From Linanthus parryae (taxonomy: Eukaryota > Streptophyta > Magnoliopsida > Ericales > Polemoniaceae): a stretch of DNA of 64,000 nt. Below the pieces are notes generated by a model that saw only the letters and a list, made by a program, of their open reading frames with translations, was not told the DNA's origin and ran no database searches. Positions 20,669 to 31,443 of the stretch are shown here, in pieces (positions within the stretch are counted from its first letter, which is position 1; each line of letters opens with the position of its first letter). Position numbers and translations under genes: made by a program. The DNA lies in contig JALGPY010000007.1 in assembly GCA_023055425.1 (NCBI GenBank), positions 22,268,001 to 22,332,000 of the forward strand, in the 5' to 3' direction.

Positions 20669-22260
20669 TTAGGCCTTTTGTAAATATATCAGCAATTGTT
20701 CTGCACTAGAAACATAAGACACAATAAGTTGTTTTCTCAAAACTTGTTCACGGACAAAGTGATAGTCAATTTCAACATGTTTTGTTCTAGCTTGTAAAAT
20801 GGGGTCGTGAGCCATAGCCATAGCAGACTTACTGTCACACCATAAAATTGGTGCTTGAGGTAAAGAGAGTTTGAGATCACAAAATAAGAATTTAAACCAA
20901 GTGAGATCAGCAGCAGTAACTGCAAGAGCTCTATACTCTGATTCAGCAGAGGATCTAGAAACAGTAGGCTGTTTCTTTGCAGTCCAGTGAACAGCATTTG
21001 GGCCAATAAAGATGACAAAACCAGTAGTGCTTCTGCGATCTGTTGGGTTGCCAGCCCAATCAGAGTCACAGTAAGCATCAAGAGGCAAGTGTCCAGTTTG
21101 GTAAAACAAGCCATGTGATTTGGTGCCTTGTAAATATCTCAAGACTCTTTTGGCACCAATTAAATGCAAGTTTGTAGGGTTGTGCATAAATTGACACAAG
21201 TGATTGACTGCAAAAGCTATATCAGGTCTAGAGAATGTCAAATACTGCAAAGCTCCAACAAGTGATCTAAAAACAGTAGGATTATCAAGTGGAGTGCCAT
21301 CTAATAAATGATATTTGCCCCCAACAGCAAGAGGAGTAGGGCAAGGTTTGCAATTACGCATGTTAAATCTTTGAAGAAGATCAGTCACATACTTAGTTTG
21401 GTGAATAAATAAGCCAGAAGAAGCATATTTGATTTCTAATCCCAGAAAGTAAGTAAGTTTGCCCAGATTTGTCATTTGAAATTCAGAGTGAAGAGAAAGC
21501 AGTCGTTGAGAAATATAGTTGCTATCACTACCAGTAAGAATTATATCATCTACATAGAGCAAGAGAATGGTGATTTTGGAATGTGAGTGTCTAATAAACA
21601 AGCTTGAATCAGCAGCAGAAGCATTGAAACCAAGAGAGTAAAGAAAACTTGTAAATCTTTCAAACCAGGCTCTTGGAGCCTGTTTGAGTCCATATAATGA
21701 TTTGTTAAGTTTGCAAACAAAATGTGGGTCTCTTGGATCAATGTAACCCTGTGGTTGTGTGATATAGACAGTTTCTTTGAGATAACCATGCAAGAAGGCA
21801 TTTTTGACATCTAATTGTTGTAAAGGCCAGTTAAAAGATGCAGCAAGAGCAAGTATAGTTCTAACAGTAGCATGCTTCACAAATGGACTAAATGTTTCAT
21901 CATAATCAATGCCAGGGGTTTGATGAAACCCTTTGGCAACAAGTCTGGCCTTATATCTAGCAACACTACCATCAGGGTTGTATTTAGTTCTGTAAACCCA
22001 TATTGTGCCAACAATGTTAGCATTTGGGGGTTGTGGAACTAGAGTCCATGTATTTTGCTGTGTGAGGCTAAGAAACTCATCAGTCATAGCTTGCTGCCAC
22101 TGTGAGTATTTCTTAGCCTCAGAAAAACAAGTAGGATCAGCAGAATTTACAGAGAAGGAAGAGATGTTACCAGGAATGCATTGTATGAATGAGAAGGGGG
22201 GGATCAGAAATACCAGAAGCCTTAGCAGCAGCATAGCCAAAAGTTTTCTTTTTGAAAATG
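20669..22260 (-). pseudogene. Copia reverse transcriptase and RNase H
   Basis: In order: [49 protein letters not shown], the catalytic LLLYVDDIILTG, GLEIKY, then RNase H with DAYCDSDWAGNP, SRSSAESEYRAL, LWCDSKSA and TKHVEIDYHFVRE. All main catalytic Asp/Glu residues are present. The frame goes wrong just before the end, after SSAEQ, so the last residues (the usual 'ADIFTK' block) are lost. It is joined to the integrase part only through a frame change near 22200 in a run of Gs. This is the best preserved catalytic block in the window. Confidence 0.92.
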
Positions 22261-22841
22261 CCTGATTTGCTTCTAGTTTGCATACTGTGTCCTCCAGGTG
22301 CTGCAGCTGGCTCATTTTCTGAATCTGGTGCCAATCCAGAACTGATGGAATTTGGAGAAGTGAGTATCTGTTCTTGAGGTATCTGTTCTTGATAGATGTC
22401 TCCTGGATTCTCATCAGTGGAGTGCAGCTCAGATTCAGAAGGAGCAGCTGAGACTTGAGGTTCAGGGTTTGCAGTTTCATCATATCCAGGAGAGGGAAAA
22501 GGGACAGGGATAAAAGATGAGAAGTCAGCAGAGAGAGAAGAGTTATGATCTGCAGAAGACAAAGTGTTAGTACCAGAATAAGGAAAGACATCTTCATCAA
22601 ATAGAACATCTCTAGTCACATAAAATTTTTGTGTTGATTTTTCAAAGCATAGATAACCTTTATAATTTGATGCATAACCAAGAAAGACACATTGTTTAGT
22701 TTTGGCATCTAGTTTGGATTGCATGTAAGGTCTCAAATAGGGGTAACAAGCACATCCAAAAACTTTTAAGTGATCATAAGTTGGTTTCTTTTTAAACAGA
22801 AGTTCCCAGGGAGACTTGAAATTTGTTGTTTTAGAAGGCAT
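22167..22841 (-). pseudogene. Copia integrase C-terminal part and linker
   Basis: Reads PWELLFKKKPTYDHLKVFGC, then KTKQCVFLGYASNYKGYLC and FYVTRDVLFDEDVFPY: the conserved integrase tail of Copia ('F.GY....KGY.C'), followed by a Ser/Pro-rich linker to the reverse transcriptase. It is out of frame with both neighbours. Confidence 0.88.
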
Positions 22842-22911
22842 GAGGTTAATAAGATAAACTGCTGCAGAAAAGGATGAAACCAGAAATGTTTAGGCAAAGA
22901 AGCATGTTGCA

Positions 22912-24942
22912 TTAAAGTAACTGCAGTATCAACCAAGTGTCTGTGCTTTCTTTCAGAGATGCCATTTTGTTGAGGTGTGTGTGGACAAGACTTTTCATGA
23001 GTGATGCCATGTTCAGAAAGGAAAGATTGAAAAACATAAGAGATATACTCACCCCTCCATCACTTCTAAGGATTTTGATGGGTTTGCCAATGAGTTTTTC
23101 AACTTGTAATTTGTAAGTTGGAAAAACTTTAACTAAATCAGACTTGTAACACAAAGGAAAAATCAAAGTGAATCTAGAAAAGTCATCAATAAATAAAACA
23201 TAGTATCTGTAACCATGGTAACTCTTAATACTAGCAGGACCCCACACATCACTATGAATTAAATGCAAAGGATCATGAGTCTTTGTTGAAGACAAAGAGA
23301 AAGGAAGTCTAGACATTTTCCCAGCTAAACAGGATTGACAAGTAGAAGGTGAATGTTTGTTAACAGCTGAAACAGAAACAATTCTATGTAAAATATCATC
23401 TGTTGGGTGACCCAGTCTTGAGTGCCAAATTGTAGAAGTAATCTTCTTTCCCAAATAAGCAGCAGAGGTATGAACTGGATTAGGACCAGTGTGTGTGGCT
23501 GTAGTATAAATAGGATAAAGTCCATTTTGACTAACACCTTGGTATAGTATTTTCCCCGAATCCTTGTCCTGAATGGAAAAGGAATCAGAGTCAAAAATAA
23601 ATTTGCAGTTATTGTGTTTGCACATTTGATGAACAGATAAAAGAACATGTAAGGTATTTGGTAGAGTAAAATAATGGGAAGAAGTAGGGATATAGGCAGT
23701 ACCAATTCCAGTAATAGGAAGAGTGTGACCATTACCCACAGCAACTTGATCTGAGCCTTGATAAGGTTCAGAGAGGGAGAGATTCTTCATATCAGAGGTC
23801 ATGTGGCTTGAGGCACCAGTATCAGACAGCCAGTAATCAGAGGGGTATTGATTTGGAGAATAGGGATTTTGAGTGTTGGCAGCAACCATAGCAGAGAGTT
23901 GTTCAGGAGGGTGCTTACCCTGGTAGGAATGATCCATCCTGTGCCAGCAATCGATGGCAGAGTGGTAGTCATAACCACAAATTTGGCAGTTTATGGGATT
24001 GTTAGAGTTTTGACCAGAGTTTCTACCAGAGTAAGTATTAGTTCTTCCTCTCCCATTTTCAAATCGACCCCTAGAGGGTCCTCTGCCTCTTTGAGAGTTA
24101 AAATTAGGGTTTCTACCCCCATAGAACCTTCCTCCACCTCTCTGATATCCAGAGAAGGAGTTTCCAGAACCATTACTGGGGTTTGTCCTACCACCACGAT
24201 AACCACGACCACGAGACCCCATAGTATGAATAGCAAAAGCAGAGTGACCCAGATCAGTAGATTTAAACGACTGTGACTCAAGCATATGTTCATCACCTTT
24301 TAACAACACATGTAAATCTTCAACAGTAAGAGGTTCAGATCTAGTTCTTAGAGAGGAGCGAAAAGGATTATATTCAGGAGGCAATCCATTTAAAATATAG
24401 AGAAGCATGTCTTCATCATGAACAGGAGCCATAGCAACAGATAATTTATCACGAATTGATTTCATCTTTTGCATGTAGACATCGATACTATCAGACCCTT
24501 TCTTGGTGGTCTGTAGTTCAGATTTGAGCTGAAGAATATTGGAGCGAGTCAAGGAGGCATACTTGCGTTCCAGAGCTAACCAGACAGATCTAGAAGTATC
24601 ATGACCTATAACGTGAGTAAGAGCCTCCTGAGTCAAGGTGGCGTTGATTAGGGTTAGAATCGCCTGATCTTGACTCAGCCATACCTGAAACGCCGGGTTT
24701 GGAGTCGCCGTCAAATCATCGGTGGGGACGCCGTCGGGAGTAAGGAAGCGAGGCGGCGCTGCGACGGTACCATCAACATAGCCAAAAAGGCTCTGAGTTC
24801 GAAAAATTGCAGAGATCTGGTGTTTCCAGAGGACATAGTTGGATCCGTCCAACTTTGAAGGCATAAAATTGTTGATATTGGGTAAAAGAAAAAGGGGGTT
24901 GGATGATTGAGTGGCCATTGATAGAGTGGTGGTGGTGAGCAT
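22912..24942 (-). pseudogene. Copia gag, protease and integrase N-terminal half
   Basis: Gag: KLDGSNYVLWKHQISAIF and YVDG at residues 30-60, central LLYILNGLPPEY, a Gly/Arg/Asn-rich stretch, then a CCHC zinc knuckle CQICGYDYHSAIDC at about residue 322. Protease active site WLSDTGASSHM at about 370. Integrase: HSRLGHPTDD...CQSCLAGK (HHCC finger) at about 510-550, then HSDVWGP and FIDDFSR, up to RSDGG. A one-base loss in the G run near 23055 throws the frame off right before the catalytic Glu region; everything after it is out of frame to the stop. The first ATG (24942) or the one nine codons later could start translation. Confidence 0.9.
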
Positions 24943-24957
24943 GAAGCTCTGATACCA

Positions 24958-25322
24958 TGAAAACCTGTTAAGGTTTGATAGAAGAGAGACTAAGCTCTCT
25001 GTAAATGAAAAACAAGAACAAAGAAGAAAATGAAACGAAAGCTAGGGTTTCTCATTGAAGACGATGGATAAATACAGAGATGTCGAACGGTCTTATTTCT
25101 GACCGTTCGATCATCTAGAAAGAGCTGTTGAATTACCGAGATAACATTTATTACAAACGGGGAGATGAACTTTGACAGCAAGTTCATTTTGACCCTTCAG
25201 TGATTTTTGAGCTTTTGGACTTCAGCATTTGGGCTTCACATCTTTGGGCTTCACAGCTTGGGCTTCTCAGCTTTGGGCTTCTTGATCCAGATCAGCAGTG
25301 TATTTGGCCCATACTGTTAATA
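24958..25322 (-). repeat. 5' LTR (365 bp)
   Basis: Partner of 20235-20599. It ends at the TCCAT target copy (25323-25327) on the gene side, and the primer site TGGTATCAGAGC is adjacent on the other side. Confidence 0.92.
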
Positions 25323-25339
25323 TCCATTACACAAAGCGG

Positions 25340-26067
25340 TCAAGATTTGGAATGGATGATCTCGGACAACAAGTTCCTCAATTCCTCTGCATTATCATCA
25401 CCTGCATAGCGAATGAAACTTTTATTAATCTTTCAAAAAACGAACATGCCTTATCAAATGAGAGAAACTGAAAGTTAGCTACCAGTGAGTGCTAGAATAG
25501 CCGCTCGAGCTGCCCACTGCTCTGCCTCCTTTTTCTTTCCTCCATCACTTGTATAAGTAGAATTCATAAATCTCACAGAACAATCAAACAGCCCATGCAT
25601 CCGTCCTTTGTTTTGTCGAATAAATCGGATCCACTTGAGAAGACTTGAGCACAAACTCATTGAGAACCGATTTAAAGTCCTGAATATTCATGGTTAATTG
25701 ACAAACCATTACTCAATAAAGATCTTAAAATGTTGAAAGTTTAAAACCTTTTTATTAACATATGATTAATAACAAGGACAAAAGAGAACTAAGAACATAC
25801 CAAATCTGCAACAGTGGGATGACCAACTACAGGTTGTGGAAGGGCATCAAGGGCTACCCTGGCAGTGTCTTGTTCAGCATCGACACACTTGCGAAATTTC
25901 CTTTCAGTTGAACATTGATAGGTCAGGCCATTGACCTCGACTTGGGACCTCCAACTGGGGAGGTGGTCCTCATCTCCTTCTTCTCTCCGTGATGTATACA
26001 CAGGTAGTTTCATCATTACAGCACGTTGCACGTACTGTTGCAATCGGTTCTTGTACGTAGAAACCAT
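25340..26067 (-). pseudogene. DRB-like double-stranded-RNA-binding protein gene, frameshifted
   Basis: Three exons: 25801-26067 (ATG at 26067, 89 codons), 25483-25679 and 25340-25401 (stop TGA). Donors GTATGT and GTAGCT and acceptors ATTCAG and ATGCAG fit. Exon 1 is one dsRNA-binding fold: TYKNRLQQYVQ, LPVYTSRREE, WRSQVEVNGLTY and the C-terminal helix DTARVALDAL. Exon 2 begins FKSVLNEFVLKSSQ and ends with a second fold, TYTSDGGKKKEAEQWAARAA (KKEAEQ.AA is the conserved RNA-binding helix). These two parts of exon 2 are one base out of frame near 25615, so the second domain is broken unless this is a sequence error. Exon 3 adds an acidic tail (DDNAEELRNLL). DRB proteins bind duplex RNA in small-RNA pathways. 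Confidence 0.72.
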
Positions 26068-26930
26068 CTGATTTTTCGGGGAGCGCTAGCAAATTGTTTG
26101 TAGAGTCGAAAAATGAGAAAATTACAATCTTATGAAAAAAGAGATGAACTTTGAGGAGTCTTTATAGAATCATCATGAAATCATGTAAGGAAATAATTAG
26201 TATGTGCTTATTTAAATTATTTTATTATCTTAAACTATGAATGTAATACTTATTTTATTATCTTAAACTATGAATGTAATACTTGTGGTAAATTTTCAAT
26301 TGCGTTCATTAGATGTAGGCTAGCTCTTCATTTCAATACATATTTTGAACTTCTTTTGTTTGAATAATGTCCTTATTCTGTTTGAAATTTCTAAATTTGA
26401 TTGGTTCTTATGAACAAACTGACATGAATATGAAATGTGATATAAATCTTCTCATATAATTTAAGAACATCCTAAGTACTATCCTATGAGTAAATTAATA
26501 ATTATATGAATGGTTTTGTTAAGAGAGAGAATAACAGATGTTTGGTACATGAATAATTATGATGATGCTTTTGGCAAATAAAAAAAATTAAAAATTCAAT
26601 GGGATCAATTTTTTTATATTTCCATTAACGAATCTATGCATAAAATTTAAATTTACCATGAAGGTAGGATTTAATACTAGTGATTGTAATTAAATTTTTT
26701 TAAGGGATAATTTAATACAATTAATTATAATATCGTAAGCAAACAATAAAACCTACCAATATAATCAATCATCTATCATTATCAATAAACTCAACATTAT
26801 CGTGGGAGCCCTGATCTCCATGTCTTCCAATCTATACATTAACCATACCCTACCACTACAAAGTTCCATCCTAACTAGTTGCGGTGTAAGCACAAAAAAT
26901 GCTTGTGCAAGAATCACTTCCTTCAATTAC
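26068..26930. other. Upstream flank of the DRB-like gene; AT-rich spacer
   Basis: No further gene. A short direct repeat of about 35 bases (TTTTATTATCTTAAACTATGAATGTAATACTT-like) occurs twice at about 26218-26285. The DRB-like gene's promoter should lie at the left end, but no clear TATA box stands out. Confidence 0.35.
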
Positions 26931-27271
26931 TATACATGAAATCTATTGAATGGCATATATGAAAACCAAAATTCATCCATTAATATATGTAAAATACACT
27001 AGTATAATAAACAATAAGCTTGAACCCAACGATTTGTATTTTTTGTTGAAAAATAAAATAATTTTATTTTTTTATATCTTCTAATTTGAAACCTTGTGGA
27101 GTCGCTTGAGCTGTTTGAGAATTACCAACCTGTTCCTATTTTTTAGTTTCAACCCGTCTTTCTTTCCTTCTTTTTTTAAAGAAAGACTTGTATTTTGTTG
27201 AATATGAAGTAGTATACAAGAAAATCGAAATTCATTGTGACATATATGTGACCACTTTGTTTTTTTAGAAT

Positions 27272-27344
27272 TGCATCACATAGCCCGGTTTGAACCCTGA
27301 ACAAAATGCAAGGATTTCAAATGCTCTATCATTGAGCTAGCACC
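27272..27344 (-). repeat. tRNA-derived segment, type 1 (copy C)
   Basis: Minus strand GCTAGCTCAATGATAGAG and GGTTCAAACC at tRNA-like spacing. More diverged than the copies at 4326 and 59650. Confidence 0.5.
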
Positions 27345-27908
27345 CATTTAACAAATGTGAACAATATAATGCATGCATCATTTATCTCTTTCTACTTCGT
27401 TGAATTTTTATATAAATACAATTATGAATGTTGTTTTAACCCAGTCTATAACTTTGTGGATTCAATAAATATACATTTAGGAAGCTTATGTACCAATGTA
27501 TAAATAAATTGGCACATAATCTTTATAAATGTATTTCTATCAATATTCAACAAGCACGTAACTTCTCATTAGAGCTTAAAAAAATAACTAGCCATATATT
27601 AAATTTCTTTTTAGGGTTAATAAATATATAATCTTAAAAATGAAACATCTTAAAAGATAGGCTTAATTTCTAATTGTAAACTCCTAGTATACTGAAATTG
27701 GTTGATTGCAATCTCCATTTACAATAGTGCTATCTTATTGAAACTATGTAAACACATTCCGTTAATCCCGTTATGGAATATTAAGTTAGTTGGCACGTGT
27801 ACCCTATATCCTCAAAACAAGAACCACCATCACCTGACCTAGATCAACCGAGCTCCTTGACGACCATTTCTCATCCGCATTTTGGTAATTGAAATCGTTC
27901 CTCCTAAC

Positions 27909-28534
27909 TCATCTTGAACAAATTCCAATTACCAAAAATGTTTTATTTCCTCTAAAAACATGTCGGCCAAGATCAAGATGATTTCCAATTTCTAGTCTGT
28001 TCAAGCTCTAAACACGAAACGATTTTTTTGAATAACAAACAAGAAATTCAGTGTCATAAATTTATGACAAAATCATAAAGTTTTAAATTCTTTTATCAAT
28101 GGTGATACGATAAGAAAAGACCTAATTTGGTTTACCATTTAGATATGAAAATGGAAGTATGCTTGATATGATAAAAACAAATTTTAACCGAATAAAAGAC
28201 TTACTTCGACGGTTGAAATATTTTTCAACATTTCCAATGAAATAGCATGAACAGCGATCTCTTCTTTGCTTAGCGTCATTTCATTCTTCGGGGGATGCCA
28301 GTTCTAGAACAAAATGTAATAAACTGAAATGAGAGAATGAACTTATCTGATCCAGTAATACTCATAGTTCATCAATAATTATGTCCATTAAGAGTCGAGA
28401 ATAATTCATCAAAGTGACGTAAATACCTGTTTCAAGTATCTGAAAGATCTAAGACCACAAAGATATTGAGACCTTAAACCTAGATTTTGCGGCGACATGA
28501 AAAATATATATTTCATGATAGTTGATAAGGACAT
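27909..28534 (-). CDS. Small three-exon gene-like unit in copy C (101 codons, unknown product)
   Basis: Exon 1 28427-28534 (ATG at 28534, 36 codons), exon 2 28205-28303 (33 codons), exon 3 27909-28007 (32 codons plus TGA). Splice borders match copy A (CAG|GTATTT, TCTAG|AAC, GAA|GTAAGT, GTTTAG|AGC). By eye, exons 1 and 2 share 44 of 69 residues with copy A, including LGLRSQ and RSFRYLKQ. Exon 3 shares NHLDLGRHV, but one extra T then changes the frame and gives a different, longer C-terminus. The TATA box is at 28615-28624. No known family is recognised. Whether any of this is expressed cannot be told from sequence. Confidence 0.42.
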
Positions 28535-28614
28535 AGAGAATGATGAGCCGGAAGATGGTAATCGATATGAGGCGGCTATTATTTTTTACAATAAACTTCA
28601 TAGACAATGTTTAG

Positions 28615-28706
28615 GTTTATATAGCGAATAACCTAATGAAACGAGCCGATTTTGCGGCTCACTATGCACATCGAGCCCGGCCCAGTACCGTTCACCGATA
28701 GGGTTT
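28615..28706 (-). promoter_or_regulatory. Putative promoter of the copy C module
   Basis: TATA box CTATATAAAC at 28624-28615, TGGGCC at 28684-28679, AAACCCTA at 28706-28699, the same spacing as copies A and B. Confidence 0.55.
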
Positions 28707-29594
28707 ACACGTACTTAATTTCACTTTCACCTCTTACATTTCTAATCTTAAAATTTTGTTTCATAAACTTCTTTCCTTTAGCAAATCGGTGCCAGTTAAG
28801 TGGAAGAGTATTTATAAACCCAGCATATGGTTACAGGTTACACCCCGACTAGATAGTATATATAGTCGGTTTTAATCTATACGGCGAAAAACTTTCTTTC
28901 CTTGAATACATTATAAAATTAAATTAGAAATGGAAGACCATAGTCCAACAAAACTATATACATAGTCACTTTACAACACAAGACATCAGTGTCTCACTAA
29001 GGTAACTAAACATAGCCAGTATCTTGGTGCTTTAGATTATTTCTTTCACAAGCTACTTCCTGCTCTCAATTGGGGCCTCCTCAAAGATCACCAAGTGCTC
29101 TCATTTGCGTTCATTTTTTAGTTAACGTGTCTGCTCCTTCGGCAAATTTTTCAAAGAATGCTAACATGCAGGTGCAAACTTCAAGAAAGGATATAATCTC
29201 TTCAACAAGCCTATTGAGGGAGTTGTTAATGTGCATGTGCACCTAGTAGCTCGGTATTTAGACCTATGCAGTGTCCAAACTTCCATTTTGAGGGAGTTGC
29301 TATGAGTATTAAGTGATATTTTACTAGATTTTAGGTGATTTAGGCATATTTCGAGACATGGAGATGGGGCGCGAAGAATTGGAAATCAAGAGGAAATGTG
29401 AAGAACCAGAGAGAAAGGAGCTCAGAAGAAACTCCGATGAGCGGAGACGCGGAGAATACACAAGGAGATAATCTCATGAGGAAGTCTTAACGTTAAGAGT
29501 GCCGAAAATCTAGATTGGGCGCCAAAAAAAGAATGAAATCAATAAGGAAAAAAATGTCATATGCAGAGTTGATCGTGGTATGGACACAACCATA

Positions 29595-29937
29595 TGATAC
29601 CGTAAAGGTATCGGAATGTGACGTTTTTGAGAAAATCGACAAAACTGTCCACGTAGCTTTTAGCCTACGGCGCTATTTCTAAAAATCTAATGGGTTGACC
29701 GAACAAAGATAATCTTTTCAATTCATTAGATAAAAATTACTAAAGACTACAAGTTGTTTAAATAGACAAAATGAAACCTAACCCTAAGCTCTTACGGACC
29801 AGTTGATAAGAAGGTCCGGTCGCTATTTAACTAAATGATATTAATTAACGTAATTAACTCATTAACTTATACCAAATAATTAACTAAACATATAATTAAA
29901 TAAGTAAGAAACTAGATGATCCGATTGACCCGTATCA
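29595..29937. mobile_element. Solo LTR nested in copy C
   Basis: A 343-bp insert beginning TGATACCG and ending CCGTATCA, flanked by a perfect CCATA duplication (29590-29594 and 29938-29942). Copy B shows the uninterrupted site near 18390. No coding capacity. Its termini resemble those of the inserts at 6157-6661 and 49544-49955. Confidence 0.72.
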
Positions 29938-30060
29938 CCATACAACGGTAACAAGGATAGGGAGGTCGAGGAATGGAGCAACATAGTCCATACCGCAGTA
30001 AGGAGGATCGCATACCGCAACAAGAAAGAGAGAGGACCAACAAAAGCTTTCGGGAGATGA

Positions 30061-31000
30061 TGAACGAATCCTTTAGGGTTTCGTAGAAAGAAAATGAAGG
30101 AAGTGGCGAGAAGGTGAAAGAACTTCTGTGTATATTTACAATAATCTATTGATACAGATGAATGAAGGCATATATAGCTTTCATCTAATGGTAGGAAAGT
30201 GTACGGACTTAATCTAACAGTAGGAAATAATTAGGTTACATAAAGCTGGAAAAGACAGAACTACCCTTATATGTTGTGGGTATTTACAAGAGATATAATG
30301 GGCTTCAGAGAGACGTCCTGTGAGCTGATTTTGTAGTGGGCTTGAACCAGACCCAATAGCTTGTGAATAGTTAATCGAGTTATCACGGCCCCTTAAACAG
30401 TTGGGGAGAATGCACCAGCAGTTTACCACGAAAAGCTTCAAAGGGAGCTGCTGCTAAAAATTTGGTGAAGACATCTGCAATTTGGTCTGCACTGGGAATA
30501 AAAGAAATAGCAAGATGTTTTAATAAAGCTTGTTCACGCACGTAATGGTAGTCAATTTCAATTTGCTTTGTATGTGCGTGAAAAATTGGGTTTTGAGTTA
30601 GAGCAAGAGCATAAATGTTATAAGTATAAAGTAAAGGAGGACTTGGTAATTTAAAACGTAAGTCAACAAAAAGTTTTCCGAACCAGGAGAGCTCAGCCGC
30701 AGCAGTGGCTATGCTCGGTATTCTACTTCGATAGAGGAGCGGGAGAGTATGGGTTTCTTTTTAGCCGACCAGTGTACTGGATTTGGGCCAAGGAACACCA
30801 CAAGCCCAGTAGTACTACGGTGGTCCGTTGGATCGCCAGCTCAATCAGAATCTGTGAAAATTTGTAAGGGTAAATGACCCTTAGTGTAATGTAGCCCATG
30901 GGCTTAGTACCTTGAAGGTAGTGTAGGACCCTCTTAGCACCAGAGAGATGAACCTGAGTGGGAGCATGCATAAATTGACAAAGATGATTCACGGCAAAAA
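30061..31000 (-). mobile_element. Truncated Copia: 3' LTR plus RNase H remnant
   Basis: The LTR (30061-30385) reads TGAACGAATC to GAGTTATCA on the plus strand, next to a possible target copy GATGA (30056-30060). It is followed by a polypurine-like tract (CAACTGTTTAAGGGGCCG on the minus strand). 30417-31000 encodes decayed RNase H: NHLCQFMHAP, GAKRVLHYLQGTK, VHWSAKKKP and SRSSIEVEYRA in shifting frames. It is close to the Ale-like element at 20235-25322 (NHLCQFMHNP, GAKRVLRYLQGTK). The 5' part is gone; the break is near 31000. Confidence 0.75.
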
Positions 31001-31009
31001 TAGCGGAAG

Positions 31010-31443
31010 CTTTGAAACTTTCGTCGCGGCCGAAAAGCGCCCGTTTACTCTGATAAATTCGTAATCAACTTAAAGGGAAAACGTCGGGTCATGACATATG
31101 GTATCAGAGCGTGAGCCAGCCCGGTGTGTTAAATCCACCTTACCCGACATTTGTGCCTTGGACTCGGTCTTGGCTGACTTGATCCAAGCGAGGTATGCCG
31201 GATACGTTTTGAGGGTAGAGTGTGGTACCTAAATCGCTTGTCACCTACGCACGGGACTCGGTATTGGCTAACTTGATCCAAGCGAGGTATACCGGACCAC
31301 AATGGGAGTTGTGTAGGCACATTGCCTGGCGACGTGAAAGTGATGGGATTTATTATGTCACGAGAAAATGACTTTTAAAATAGAAACCCACGATAATTAA
31401 AATAGAAATTTTGAATGACGAAATTTATATAAGGATGGAAGAA
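31010..31443 (+). mobile_element. Tekay-like Gypsy remnant: LTR end, primer site, short interior, polypurine tract
   Basis: 31010-31095 looks like an LTR end (...GGGTCATGACA), followed by an initiator-Met primer motif ATGGTATCAGAGC at 31098. The interior holds two ~100-bp direct repeats around ACTTGATCCAAGCGAGGTAT (near 31177 and 31271). It closes with AAGGATGGAAGAA, a polypurine tract just before the LTR at 31444. So the interior is only about 350 bp and codes for nothing. Confidence 0.5.

Larger units (their letters stand above)
20235..25322 (-). mobile_element. Young, nearly complete Copia retrotransposon (Ale-like)
   Basis: Two 365-bp LTRs (20235-20599, 24958-25322) differ at about two positions; the element is flanked by a perfect TCCAT duplication (20230-20234 and 25323-25327). 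On the minus strand the 5' LTR is followed by the initiator-Met primer site TGGTATCAGAGC (24957-24946), and TTGAGGGACGG precedes the 3' LTR. Read in the element's direction the LTR starts TATTAACA and ends TTTTCA, i.e. TA...CA instead of TG...CA. Gag, protease, integrase, reverse transcriptase and RNase H are present but split by frameshifts. It inserted 17 bp beyond the stop codon of the DRB-like gene. Confidence 0.92.
26930..30060 (+). repeat. Dispersed repeat, copy C (ends at a Copia insertion)
   Basis: Matches copy A from the part left of the type 1 tRNA-like segment through the module, and copy B to its right. It is interrupted by a solo LTR at 29595-29937. It stops at 30060, where a Copia LTR begins; the sequence expected next (as at 18515 in copy B) is missing. 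Confidence 0.7.

Noticed and set aside
20737..21114. 125-codon minus-strand frame
   Set aside because: Out-of-frame shadow of the reverse transcriptase/RNase H reading at 20669-22260.
23848..24276. 142-codon plus-strand frame
   Set aside because: It is the antisense shadow of the Copia gag on the minus strand.
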